A stretch of 64,000 bases of DNA from Muscardinus avellanarius (GCA_963383645.1 OY726558.1:180999634-181063633); one strand, 5' to 3'; shown: positions 36,217-48,066, numbered from the stretch's first letter. Numbers and translations are program-made. Notes: generated from the letters alone by a model not told the origin.

Positions 36217-36415
36217 GTTTTTTTTTGGGGGGGTGGTACTGGGGTTCCTGGAAGCCCTTCTACCTCCGGGCTACACTCCCAGACCTATTTTTACATTTTT
36301 ATTTGGAAACAGGGTCTCCTAAGCCAGCGCACGCAGCTGGCTTCGAACCTGCGCGATCCTCCTGTCTCTGCCTCCCAAGCACGGGGATTACAAGCATGCA
36401 CCACCACGCCCGGAA
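36217..36415 (-). mobile_element. B1-dID SINE, type C (young), nested in L1
   Basis: ggtggtactggggttcctgg, aagcccttctacctccgggc, gggtctcctaagccagcgca and ccaccacgcccgg mark a little-diverged copy with retained CpGs. The L1 target is duplicated: tctcagcgtggtt at 36,204-36,216 and ttcagcgtagtt at 36,416-36,427. The 100- and 75-codon frames that overlie it are SINE translation. Confidence 0.96.
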
Positions 36416-36905
36416 TTCAGCGTAGTTTTAATTTGCATCTCCCTGGTGGCTAATGATGGAGAATATCTTTTCATGTATCTATTGGCCCTTTGTATCTCTT
36501 CTTTTGTAAAGTGTCTATTCAATTCAATTGCCCATTTCTTGATTGGGTTGTTTGTTTTGCTAGTGTAGTCTTTTGAGCTCTTTGTATATTCTGGATATTA
36601 GCCCCCTATCGGAATGGTGGCTGGTAAAGATTTCTCCCATTCTGTAGCCTTCCTCTTTAGGTTCTTGGTGGTTTTCTTTGATGAGAAAAAAACTTTTTAG
36701 TTTGATGCCATCACGCTTGTTAATTCTTGCTTTAATTCCTGAGCTTTGGAGGTTTTGTTGAGAAAGTTACTGCCTGTGCCTATATCTTGTAGTGTTGAGC
36801 CTACGCCCTCCTCTAATAACTTCACAGTCTCTGGCCTAATTTCTAAGTCTTTAATCCATCTCAAATTAATTCCTGTGCATGGTGAGAGGTAAGGATTTAG
36901 TTCTG

Positions 36906-37565
36906 TCTTTCTAAGAAGACCCTAAGAACTCAACCAAAAGATTTCTGGAGCTGATTAACAAATTCAGCAAAGTTGCAAGATACAAAATCAACCTAAAGAA
37001 ATCAGTGGCTTTTCTTTAAACCAACAATGAATTCACAATGAAAGAAATAAAGCAAACAATCCCATTCACTATAACCTCAAAACCAATAAAATACCTAGGA
37101 ATAAACCTAACCAAAGATGTAAAAGACCTCTACAACAAAAACTATAAAACATTAAAGAAAGAAAACGAAGAAGATCTTGGAAGATGGAAAGATCTCCCAT
37201 GTACATGGATAGGCAGAATAAATATCAAAATAACCATTCTACCAAAAGTGATCTATAGATTCAATGCAATTCCCATTAAAATACCAACAACATTCTTCAC
37301 AGACCTAGAAAAATCAATCATAAACTTTATATGGAGAAAGAAAAGACACAGAATAGCCAAAGAAATTCTCAGCAACCAGAATCATGCAGGAGGCATCACA
37401 ATCCCAGACTTCAAATTATACTATGGATCAATAGTAGTAAAAACAGCATGGTACTGGCCCAATAACAGGTATACTGACCAATGGAACAGAATAGAAGATA
37501 CAGAAACAAATCCACACACCTATAGTCAATCTTTGACAAAGGGGCCAAACTCATATGCTGGATAA
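36906..37565 (+). pseudogene. L1 ORF2 segment (inverted 5' part of the insertion)
   Basis: An open frame of 175 codons (37,038-37,565) carries L1 ORF2 sequence downstream of the reverse transcriptase core: [65 protein letters not shown] and [11 protein letters not shown]. The upstream bases 36,906-37,030 read as the preceding ORF2 part (LINKFSKVARYKINLKKSVA) with a stop near 37,018. There is no start, endonuclease or reverse transcriptase catalytic centre, so no functional product is expected. It is the longest open frame in the window. Confidence 0.93.
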
Positions 37566-37589
37566 AAGACAGCCTTTTCATTACTGTTT

Positions 37590-38425
37590 GACAGAAGTTT
37601 TATGTCTGGCTTCTTGCTAGGCCTCCAGGAATGATTTCCTATAAGGATGGATAGAAGTGACTGACTACTGCAGCCCTGCTGAAATTGCTCCTAGGGCAGG
37701 AAGAAATTAACCTGCATTTGGTAGCAGAGATAGTCTTGACTCTCCAAAGGCCAATACCAACACCACCAGAGTTGAAAAAGGGAGGACTGTCTCCCTCCTG
37801 CTATAGGAAGTAAGTTGGGTTCCTCCTGTGATCTTCACTGACACCAACTGAGGGGGCTCATTGGTGTCTTGCAGAGAAGAAAGTCCTGTGTCATTACTCC
37901 ACATTTTCTGTTACTGCCCTGATTAGGAGTGGACAGTTTAGGAGCCTCACTGAATACCTGTGAGGGTCAGAGTTGAAGATCTCCACTCAGCTCTGCATGA
38001 ATGGATGAAGTAGGGCAACATCTTTACTCTGGATGTCTGGTTGCTATTTTCTGTCTTTCTTAGTTGCTCACTTCTTGTTCATTGCTCTTCTTTCTTTCTT
38101 TCTTTTTTTTTTTTTTTTTTTGGTTTGTTTTGTTTTGTAATAGAGGAAGGCATTTTTGAGGGCCTTTTCAGTTTACGATTGTTGACTTTTCCCATTGCTG
38201 AGAATTTCAGCATCCAGTGGGGAATATATAAAGCAATATGAGAACCCTTGAAGTCATCACCATCCTACTATTGAGTTCCGTGAGCCCTAGCTAGTGGCTC
38301 ACTTTTCTCAAAATTTCAGTTATGTTGGCTTGGATACAATGGCTGCAGTTTGTAGTACATAGAAAAATATATTAATACAACATTTTCCTAGAAGTCCTTG
38401 TAGTTTCATATTTTTAAATAATTTT
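37590..38425. other. Unassigned sequence, moderately GC-richer
   Basis: The stretch has fewer A/T runs than the surrounding DNA and contains T18 at 38,103-38,120 after (CTTT)n. The 65-codon minus frame at 37,707-37,904 and the 66-codon plus frame at 38,041-38,241 have no recognisable domain. It could belong with the retrocopy candidate that follows or be an unrecognised repeat. Confidence 0.4.
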
Positions 38426-38429
38426 CTTT

Positions 38430-39981
38430 TCTTTGGTACAATTTTCCATATTTTATTCCATTCAAGAAAATTTGTGACAAACTACTTAAGCATTTTTACA
38501 TTTCAAATCCTCATCAAATTATAGTCCAAATCACATTCTTCTTGGTTTTGATGTCTGTTTCTTATCTTTCTTGTTCAAATTGAAGTCGTTTCTGGTTCTT
38601 CACATAACAAGGACCTTGAACAGTTTGGCTGTTAGAGGAAGTCTGATCTTATTTAAATCATCTCTTTAGCAAGCAGCCACTCTACTTAGGTTCAGCATGC
38701 AGGTTCTAGGCAGATTTGTAGGCTGTTCCAAACACATTGGCCATGAGATTTTTCTTCTGCTGGTAATGCCATTCTTTTCTGCTTCATTTGTTTGGTGTTC
38801 CAAGGACTCCTGTTCAGTTGCTGCTGGTGCTATCTACAGAAACAGGACAAGCTTCTCTGAACCTCTTGTTGACACTGGGTAATCTCTCTAGAGGAGGAGG
38901 TCAGAAGCACTGGGCCTTTGTCTCCTCTCCTTGTGATACTGAATAGGGAAGAAGGACATGCAGGGCTTTCCTGCTGCTGCTGCTGCTGCTGCTCTCTGCC
39001 TGGGCTGTGCTATCTGCTGTTACTCTTGCTACAGAGGAGGAGGGGTGAGGATGTCCACACTTGCAGCGGCAGCTGCTATAGATTTATCTAACCCCTGCTT
39101 TCTGGGTAACAGAGCTTGGCCCAGGTGGCCAGGGCTTCACTGCGACTTTTATTGTTGGCAAATTACAATGCCCAGTAGAGTCCTGAATGTGAGGAACAGC
39201 TGGGAAGGATTCAGAGTTTGCTGCTACTGCTGCTCCCAATTGGAAAGACTGTAAGCAGAGGCCAGGTTTGGAGTAGCAACGGACCTCCGGGCTAAGACTC
39301 CATTGGATTTCTTTCCATGTCCTTGAGACAGACTATTCTCGTTTCCTTGATTTTATTTTTGTTGTTATTTGTTTATTTTGTGGATGTCTGTTGGTGGCTT
39401 GGCATTGCAGGCCTCTTCACCATATAGTCCAAAGCTACATAGAAGATGAAAAGAAAACCCAGAAAATTTACTGTGCAGTAGCTCCTTAGGTAAAGAGATA
39501 CAAGCCAGAATGCCAGTTTTCAGTTCTATTTCTCCACTTTTATCATTGATTTCATAACTCTTCAGGTACTTAGTTGTACTTAAGAAGGAAGAACAGGGAA
39601 AAATATACACCATCTTATTTAGTACCCAACATACACCAAAACATGTTTTGATATATCTTTGTAACATACCTTCCATTCTTATAAAATATCTGCTTTGATC
39701 TTATATGGTATTTCATTTTCTTCTCCTTTTTCACATATATTTAATCTGTAATATTTGAAGTTGGATTTTTTTCTGTGAAAAGAAACTCTAAATAGCATTA
39801 ATCTACTAGTATTTTTCTTTTTCCTTTTGCATGTTCCACTGTTTAAATCTTCTGTAGCTAAGAACGGCACCTCTAGTTTGGAAATTACATCCTGGGCTGT
39901 GATGAGGACTCCATTTTTAATCCTAAATTTTAGAGATAAGGTAGTGACACTGGTAAAAAGATTAGCAAGTGAAAATAACAA
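38430..39981 (-). pseudogene. Candidate decayed retrocopy, minus strand, unidentified
   Basis: Two minus-strand open frames of 100 and 103 codons lie end to end (39,981-39,679 and 39,676-39,365) and differ by one frameshift. This is unusual in DNA this AT-rich. Downstream on the same strand come a GC-richer tract (39,350-38,690) with a (CAG)n run, and an AATAAA (38,457-38,452) followed some 15 bases later by A-rich sequence (aaagaaaagaaaa). The layout suggests coding part, 3' untranslated part and poly-A of a processed transcript. I recognise no protein family; one phrase (YEINDKSGEIELKTG) is faintly cadherin-like but the flanks do not support that. No convincing target-site duplication was found. 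Confidence 0.3.
38970..38993. repeat. (CTG)8 triplet repeat
   Basis: Eight uninterrupted CTG/GCT units on the plus strand, within the GC-richer tract. Confidence 0.97.
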
Positions 39982-39989
39982 TTATAATT

Positions 39990-42900
39990 TGTTTAATGAA
40001 ATTCTTTAGTTTGCTAAGCATGATAAAATAAACTAGATGGTCTAAATAACATATATTTCTCCTAGTTCTAGAAGCTGGGAAATATAAGATCTAGGTGAAA
40101 GTTTGGTCAGGTTCTTAGTGAGGATTCTTTATGGTTTAGAAGTGTCTATGTTCTATATACTCACTTGAGGGGAGGAGGAGAGAGAATCAGAATAGGAGGA
40201 AGAGAAGGTGAGAAGAGAGAAAAAGAAAGGAAGGGAATGAAAAGGAAAAGTGGTTTAAAAAAGAAAAGAGGGAAAGAGAGGAGAGAAGAGAAGAGAAGAG
40301 AAATTTTCTATTTTTTTCTATAAAAAGGCATAAAGCCAGAGACTTCATATCCAAATACAATTATTTGGGGGATTAAAGCTTCAACATATACTTTGGTTGA
40401 GGGAGGACAACATTTAATTTATAGCATATATTAACAAATGCTTTTTTCCAGTAGATTGAGGACTCCTTTAAGATTTTTGTCTCTACTGTTTATAAAATAG
40501 AATCAGAAAGAAAAAGACAGACATTTTGATTTGCCAGGAGTTAATCTTTTATCTATTATTACTTTTCCATCTTCCAAGCAGTTGCTTTTTCAAGGCAAAT
40601 AAATCTTTTGATTATTTGTATTTTGGCCATTAAAGTTCTTTTGTTTTTCAAACCAGGCAATATAATTGAGGTCCTGTGAAATTTTCTCCAGTTAGTTCTA
40701 TGAATACTTCACTTTTATCACAAACTGGAAAACATGTTAAGCCTCTGCTGTTGTCTACATTTTTTTATTTCTAGAAATTGTAAAGTATTTCCAGTTATTT
40801 TGGGCATTTAAACTATATCTTCAAATTCTTTTTATTTACTTTAGATACTAGTTTACATTTAACATGTTTTTCACATTAGGTATCAGGATGATGATACCTA
40901 ATGTGTGACCATGTGTGCATGGGGCAATATGTCATTCACTAGTATTATTGAGTATCTTTGTGCTCATCACTAATCTGCAAAATTAGAATTATAATAAAGC
41001 AAAACTTTGGTAAGACATACATAATTAAGCAATTAGAATGCATACTATGATTACAGAGGTTCTTAAGTAGCATAGAGGCTAAGATGATAAATGATAATGG
41101 AGATACCTGCTTTAATCAGAATGATATGGAAAGACTTTTATAGAGAGGTGACATTTGAGGTAAAAAAATCCAATGAGATTACAAAGGCTTGGGAAAGGAT
41201 CTCAGGTCTTGGTTACAGTGTGTGTAGGTGTCTGTGTCAGGTGACGCTATAATCAGTATCAGGATGAGCATGAGGGTTGGAAAGGATAAGCAAATGCACA
41301 ATTACGGCAGCCATGTACAGACAACATCGTGCCACGTAAGCCATCATGGAAATTATTATTTATTTTGTGAAAATTTTCAATTGGCTTAGTTTCATGTTGT
41401 TTTATATATTAGGTAACATAGGGGTTACATTAAAATATTTCATGAAAGAAGATAGAAATTTAAAAGTGGTTAAAGATTTAAGTTATCATTTAAAGTACAT
41501 ATGAGTTAATATTTTATTATACTTACTTACATTAACAGAGATGAGTTTTTCAACCAGATTGACACTTCTATGAGGACAGTAATGTTCCACAGGTCACTAA
41601 AGTGGCAAAATAAATGGCCTTTGAATAAAATTAAGGGGTTTTAAATATTGATAAAACATTGATAAAAATTAACCCACTTATTGTTGGAAACTTTGGTAGA
41701 TGAACTAGATGAAAGATAAAATTTAATCTGCAGAGAAATCTGCAGTATGTGTTAGGCATAGTTTCCCTATTGCTTACAGATGTGGTTTAAATTGCTGTTG
41801 AAAACAAACATATGCAAAATTAAACTTTGAAAAAAGTACTTTTTAAATGCATCTGTGAACAGGCAAAAAAAAAAAAAACCTCAAAAAAAGTAAAATAAAA
41901 ATAAGAGGTGCCAAGGCCAAACCTAAAAGAAGACTATAACTCAGAGAAATAAAATAAGCTTTGAAACTGCCATTCACCTTGGAGGCATTCATCAAATTTA
42001 GTGAACTCATGAATTGTTTTTCACAGTATCTCAAGCCTTGGGGGCTGGCAGACAAAGCTTAGGATACAAGCACAGTGGGAGGACTCTAAACCCTGATACT
42101 CTTGGGCCCAAAAGATCATTTCCTCAGATATCTGAATTAATTTCTTCTATAAATCCCTGATCTCTACTGCCTCAAATATCGTTGGATTACTAAAACCCTC
42201 TTTTTTTTAACTGACTGAAAAATAAAAAAGGAACTGGAAAATATCATGAGAAATATTTAACCCAACCAGCTATAATAAGTGTTGTTACACTAAATTCTTA
42301 TATATATATATATAGTCCAGAAAAGTAGTACAGACTGTTTACCTTATAATATACTGTAATGTAATATAATTCCATACTGATTACATTAAATTATTGATAA
42401 AATAAATATAAATAAGTTTTGGAAGAAAATATCTTCAACTCAGTCCTCAGAAGAAAAACTTAATGGGTGTGTATGTAAATAAAGTAACTAACTTAAGTAA
42501 TTTTATCTGCATAGTACTATAAACAAGAAAATATAACTAAAACATAGACATATGTATTTTTACAAATAAATCTATAATAAAATTTAACATGACATTATAT
42601 CTTTTAGTAGCCTGCTTAAACTAAGTAAAATGAATATAAATATTTGGCAATTTTTTAAATATTAAAAATTTCATCTTTCAGTATAACTAAACCTCTGAAT
42701 ATAGCAATTATAGAAGAGCACATGGATCGTTTGTGAAAATTACCTAAGCAATGTTTATGATCATGCTACCAAACACTCTCTTTTCTCATTATGCAGCTAA
42801 GTTTTTATTAAAATATAAGAAGATCAGTGTGCCTATTATGAATTGGCCTTCTCATCAACCCAGAGTCAAATAGAAGAGCATAATGATTATTAAAATATAT

Positions 42901-42995
42901 TTAAAGTTAAACAATCAAAAATATTGCATATTGCATTTTTATTAATAACATTTAAATATTATGATATAAGTAGTCTTATATAAAAAGAAAACAGG
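39990..42995. other. AT-rich DNA with a purine tract, no gene recognised
   Basis: Apart from the purine-rich tract at 40,166-40,301 and a short (TA)n at 42,300-42,314, I found no repeat family or exon. The 70-codon minus frame at 41,843-42,055 starts from a reverse A-rich stretch and has no domain. Confidence 0.5.
40166..40301. repeat. Polypurine (GA-rich) tract
   Basis: About 136 bases with very few pyrimidines on the plus strand, ending in (GAGAA)n units (gagaagagaagagaagagaa). Confidence 0.92.
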
Positions 42996-42999
42996 CTAG

Positions 43000-43440
43000 A
43001 AATTCTCAAGGAGACAGTAAATAGAATAATAAATTTATTAGATTCATAAAAAAACAAGCAAACCTTAATTATCTTACATTTGCGTATTAGTAGGTTGGTA
43101 GGAGGCATCTTGCCAGATAGTGGTTTCAGAATTCTCTGAATTCAGTTATTACTGCATCCAGCCAGGGACAGGAAAAGAAAGCATGGAAACAGGAAACCCA
43201 TTTATACCAAAAGGGGCTCAGAAATATTTATTCACATGTTGCTTATAAGAACTACTCACACATTTTATCACCCTGGTCATCTGCTTGAAGGTGTGACCTT
43301 TGTCCTCTGGAATTGGCCAGTTCAGCAACATTCTGTGAACGCATGGTTTTATTCTCCATACAAAAAAATCAGTTGAGAGAAGGACAGCATTTACAGATTA
43401 CAGAGGTTTATATTATAAACCTGGGTTACTGAAGAAAGAA
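43000..43440. repeat. Possible old interspersed repeat, unclassified
   Basis: The segment is less AT-rich than its flanks and has an LTR-like mixture of blocks (an AATAAATTTATT at 43,029, then ggcatcttgccagatagtgg and gtgacctttgtcctctggaa). I cannot name a family and no boundaries are clear. Confidence 0.25.
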
Positions 43441-43591
43441 GAAAGAATTTGCAAGTTTAGAAAGAAGACATTTGCCCTGAGTTCAAGAGGCAGGTGTTCA
43501 GTTAGTGATGCCACTGTGTTTAGTACACAGTAATGCCTGTTTTACTTAGAGACTAAGTTTCTAAATATGTTAGTACTTAATTCACTACTTT

Positions 43592-43797
43592 TTTTTCCTG
43601 TGGTACTGATGATGGAACCAATGGACATTCTACCTCGGAGCTACACCCAGCACTATTTTTTATTCTTTATATCGAAACAGGGTCTCACTGAGTTGCAGAG
43701 GGTCTCACTAAGTGGACGAGGCTTTTTGCAAACAGTGATCCTCCAGTCTCAGCCTCTCAAATGCTAGAATCACATGCATGTGTCATCATGCCCTGCT
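43592..43797 (-). mobile_element. B1-dID SINE, type A
   Basis: Minus-strand copy: ggtactgatgatggaaccaa, cattctacctcggagctaca, acagggtctcactgagttgc, ending catgccctgct. Flanking ttcactacttttt and tttactattttc are probably a diverged target-site duplication. The 66-codon frame over it is SINE translation. Confidence 0.9.
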
Positions 43798-43949
43798 TTA
43801 TTTACTATTTTCATAGAAGAGTATCTAGTAATCTTTTATTAAATTTTGTTTCAAATTTTGTTTTAACAAAAGTAACCTTTTGTTAAAAGTATACTAATAC
43901 CCAAGTTGTTTTTGTTTTTGTTTTTGTTTTGTGTGTGTATGTATATGTC

Positions 43950-44010
43950 TATATGGTAATGGAGACTGGACCCAGGATTTTATTCTGAACTACACTCCTA
44001 GCATTATTTT
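43950..44010 (-). mobile_element. ID-like part of a B1-dID SINE only
   Basis: atggtaatggagactggacc and attctgaactacactcctag keep the ID-like order. No B1 part follows. Confidence 0.65.
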
Positions 44011-44394
44011 TTGTACATTACTATATAGTAACTGCAGCTTTTAATTATTTAATCAATAACATTAAGAAGGAATACACTCATTTTCTAGATTCTCTGTATT
44101 AATTACTGCTGTATCTCCCCAAACCTTGGCTCCAATACACTCACATATCATTTAATACTGATGGTACATAATTCTGATATATGCATTGTTGGTTGATCTT
44201 GTCATTGTGAGAACATCATAGGGCATACTTATAAAAACTAAGAAAGTTGTGATATCATTTTATGGGTCCACCGACCTTTATGCAGTCTGTTGTTGACATT
44301 GTGCGATGCATGACTGAATTTCTTTTAAGAGTTTGCAGAAGTATTTGATTTATTTTTATATGTATATTATTTTTATTGTTTAGAAATATGACTT

Positions 44395-45510
44395 ATCTTT
44401 TTAGAAATTTTTTATTGGTGCATTGTAGTCATACATCTTAATGGAGTTCAAGATGGTAGAGGCATACATGCACACATCGCTCAATTAGCCCTTCTTCAGT
44501 TTCTGACCCTGTTCCCTCCTGCTCCTTCCTTCTCATGTTTGACTTAGTGTTTGAACTTGGTATTTGTGAATGTACATCGTGTACTTTAGGAAATTTCTCC
44601 ATTCCTCCTTTCCATCCTCCTCAGTTAGATTGCCTTATTTGCTCATCTGTAGTTTCTCCTTCTTTGTCTAGAGTTTCTCCTATGACCCATTTACTATTTA
44701 GCTTCCCCATATTAGGGAGAACATCTGATTTCTTATTTTTGTGACTAACTAATCTCACTTAGCATAATGCACTTCTTTATTGCTGAGTAAAATTCTATTG
44801 TGTACATATCACATATTTTTGCAATCCATTCATCTGGTGATGGACATCTTGGTTGGTTTGAAGTTTGGCAATTGTGAATTGTGCAGCTATGAACATAGAT
44901 ATGCATGCATTTATTTTGTAGAAGACCCCAAAGGCACAACAACCCAAAAGCCGAATCAATGTGTGATTGTATTAAACTGAAAAGCTTCTGTAAGGCAAAG
45001 AAAACTATCAAAATCCTCAACAGAGAGCTGACAAGATGAGAGAAAAATTTTGCCAACCATTCCTCCAATAGAGGACTGATATCTAGAATAAACAGAGAAC
45101 TCAAGAAACTCAGCACAAAGAAAAAAAAAATAACCCAATCAAACACTGGGCAAATAAACTAAATAGACACTTTACAAAAGAAGAAATTCAAATGGCCAAT
45201 AAAGTATGTAAAAATGCTCATGCTCAACATCATTAGCAATAAGATAAATCTAAATCAAAACTTCCCTGAGATTTCACCTAACTCCAACTAGAACGGCAAT
45301 CATTCAATACACAAAAAACAACAAATGCTGGAGATTACGCAGAGAAGTGGAAACTCTAATACATTGTTAGTGGGATTGCAAATTAGTACCACCACCTCAG
45401 AAAACAGTATGGAGGATTCTCAGAATAATGAGAAGGAACCTACCATATGACCCAGCAATACCACTTCTGGGTATCTACCCAAAAGAATAGAAACAAATTA
45501 CCACAGGAGT
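44395..45510 (-). mobile_element. L1 insertion with 5' inversion (twin priming) and target-site duplication
   Basis: Left part (44,395-about 44,918): L1 3' end in minus orientation (ttttttattggtgcattgta, 3' untranslated region, cattcatctggtgatggaca). Right part (about 44,919-45,510): ORF2 sequence in plus orientation (tgaaaagcttctgtaaggca, aatggccaataaagtatgta, acccagcaataccacttctg) that lies immediately upstream of the left part in a normal L1. The direct repeat atatgactt at 44,386-44,394 and 45,511-45,519 flanks the whole. The 133-codon minus frame at 44,745-45,146 crosses the inversion junction and is an artefact of it. Confidence 0.9.
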
Positions 45511-45519
45511 ATATGACTT

Positions 45520-46515
45520 CTGATTCATTATTGACACAGTGACAGTATCTTTCACTTAAATTATATAGAACACATCCTGATATTCAGGTGAAATTTTTTA
45601 TTTGTACCACATATCCCTTCTGAACCAAAATATGTGGGAAAGGAGAAAATGAAATAACTAGCTTCATAATACTCTACATCTGGGTGTATAATCAGCTTCA
45701 ACAAAATCATTTGATGACTTTATACAAATAGGTTTTTGGAGAAAATATCAGGCAATGCAAAGCTTCTATAATTCAATTTAAAAGGTTCTATTTGTAAGTT
45801 ACAAGAAAGAAAACAAGTTGGCTCTAGGTTACAGTGATTATACTCTCAAAGCCAGAATGGATCAAAAAATTAATGTCTTTAAAATTTTGATCTCACCTAT
45901 TTAAAAAATTAGTTTCTAAGTATATATAGAATGGATCATGGAGTAAACTGATATAGGCTGGACATAATCCCATTGTGCTCTTAAATGACTCAGAAAATAC
46001 ATCACAGTATTTATCCATGCACAATGCCATTAAATGGAAACTATTGCTATGGAAAAATTAAATGTGAGGTTAACAAAGTTAATTCACATAGGGAGCATTT
46101 AGAGTCTTCCAAATTAATGTAAGATTCAACACTTGGTGGGAAGAGTAACCACATTAAAGGCATTAATGAACTGTGTGTAACTAAGCTCTCTTTTCACACT
46201 AGAAAGTACTTCTAATTTATTGAGGTCTTCGAAAATTAAACAGGAGTCACAGTCTGAGTAAATAGGCAAGAAAAAGCTCGTTGTACTCTTAAATTTCAGA
46301 ATCTAGATAGAAGTCATCATTCTTGGTTTCTACATTATGAAAATAATGATTTTATATAGTAAGATCAAATGGGCTTTTAAGGTAATATTGTATATTATTA
46401 AATATACTTGTTTAAAAATATTTCTGAAAAGCAAATAAGAATAGAGTTAATATACAATTTTCACATACTTGTATGGCCTGTGCTTCCCTGAAAATATTGT
46501 TTTTCTATATTTATT
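45520..46515. other. AT-rich DNA, no feature recognised
   Basis: No gene or repeat family recognised. Confidence 0.5.
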
Positions 46516-46519
46516 AAAG

Positions 46520-47690
46520 AAAATTTGACAAATTAAATTGTATGAATTTGAGGTGTACAATAGGATGATTTGGTACACATATATATTATGAAATAACACA
46601 GTCAGGTTCATTGACATATCCATCATCTCACATAGTTACTTATTGGTTTTTTGTTTGAAGCCATTTAAACTTTACTCTTTTATAATTTAAATTAATTGGT
46701 CATGCATGGTAGTGCAAACCTTTAACCCCAACTACTGGGAATGCTGAGGCAGGAGGACCACAAGTTTGAGGCCAGACTCAGCAATATGGTGTGACTGTAA
46801 TCAACACTCTATGAGTTATGTCCTCAAAATTTATTCATCTTATAAATAAACATTTGTACAATTTGATAAACACTTCCTCAACCTCCTGTTTCCAACTTCC
46901 AATCAGGGGCAGCTATCATTCGACTATTAATAAAAGTCTGACTTTTTTCTTGTTATTTTAGATCCTACCTATTAGGGAGACCATGCATGTTTTATTGTCT
47001 TTTTGTGATTGGATTATTTCATTTAGCTTAATGCCTTCTGCAGTTTCATTCATGCTTTTGCAAACAGCAAGATTTTCTTTTTTATAAAGAGTTGAATAAC
47101 AGTTATCTATATATTTGTCTATTTTATTCATGAAAGTCTTGTTCCAAGACCCTCATAAAGAACAAAATCTTTGCATGACACTTTATGTAGTAGAATTTAG
47201 TATTTGAACGTAGCCTGTGCACAACATCTTTTGTATTTTCAATCATCTCTAGATTACTTATTTAATGCATTATAAATTCTATGTATGTGATTCTTTTACT
47301 GTATCATTTATGGAATGATGTAAAGGAATTCTGTATGGCTGTGTACAGACATAATTGGTTTATTATCTGAGTACTTTTGGTCTAAAGTTAGTTGAATCTT
47401 CAGATGTGGGAAGCACAGATACAGAGGACTAACTGGAAATTTTTAAATCTATTTATATGTTGATACAGACATAGGCTATTTCCATATTTTTAGCATTGTA
47501 ATGCTTCATACATGAGCAGAAAAATACAGATATTTCTATGAGATAGTGATTTTATTTCCTTTGAATATATGCCCAGAAATGAAATTGCTGGATCACATAG
47601 TCCCATACTGTTTTCCATAATGGCTATGCCAGTTTTCATTCTAACAGTGTAAAGTGCTCTTTTTCCTAATATCTTCATCAACACTCTTCT
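46520..47690 (-). mobile_element. Old L1, 3' part, minus strand
   Basis: tgaggtgtacaataggatga and agcttaatgccttctgcag (3' region) and, at 47,560-47,690, the reverse of the ORF2 end (gaaattgctggatcacatag, actgttttccataatggct) occur in order. Minus-strand residues include GLCDPAISFLGIYSKE. An old B1-like monomer sits inside at 46,695-46,797. The fragment adjoins plus-oriented L1 from about 47,750. Confidence 0.7.
46695..46797 (+). mobile_element. B1-like monomer
   Basis: tcatgcatggtagtgcaaac, gggaatgctgaggcaggagg and gaggccagactcagcaatat are B1 landmarks. No ID-like part follows. Confidence 0.75.
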
Positions 47691-48006
47691 TTTTTTATAT
47701 AATATTACCTACCCCACAAATATTTTTTTCTCAAAACAACCATTCATTATAAAATACTCCCAAAAAGTTAGATATAGAATGAACATACCTCAATATAGTA
47801 ACAGCAGTTCATACCTAACTCACAACTAATATCATATTCCATAGTAGACAACTGAAAACTTTCTTTAAAATCAGAAAAAAGACAAGGATGCCCACTCTCA
47901 CACTCCCAAATCATCTTTTCTTTATATATCATGTTTATTCATAACTATCCTAAACTGAAAATAACTAACAAGATGTTCTTTAACAGGAAAACTGAAAAAA
48001 AATGCC

Positions 48007-48026
48007 AAAAGAAAGAAAGAAAGAAA

Positions 48027-48066
<40 letters not shown>

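Larger units (their letters stand above)
35430..37576 (-). mobile_element. L1 insertion with 5' inversion (twin priming) and target-site duplication
   Basis: The left part (35,430-36,905) is L1 in minus orientation: poly-T, 3' untranslated region, then ORF2 C-terminal sequence in reverse. The right part (36,906-37,576) is L1 in plus orientation and covers the ORF2 segment that lies just upstream of it. The direct repeat ttcattactg occurs at 35,420-35,429 and 37,577-37,586, with the duplication extending into T. The inverted segment ends at ggataaaagacagcctttt, and the left segment resumes roughly 50 nt further along ORF2 (estimate from memory of the L1 consensus), so little is lost at the junction. 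A type C SINE interrupts the left part at 36,217-36,414. Confidence 0.93.

Noticed and set aside
38690..39350. CpG island or promoter
   Set aside because: The tract is GC-richer than its surroundings but has few CpG dinucleotides and no recognisable promoter elements.
39365..39676. Cadherin-like phrase YEINDKSGEIELKTG
   Set aside because: A single short match; neither flank continues as a cadherin repeat, and no calcium-binding motif is present. Kept only as part of an unidentified retrocopy candidate.
44745..45146. 133-codon minus-strand frame
   Set aside because: It spans the inversion junction of an L1 and mixes antisense and sense ORF2; not a gene.
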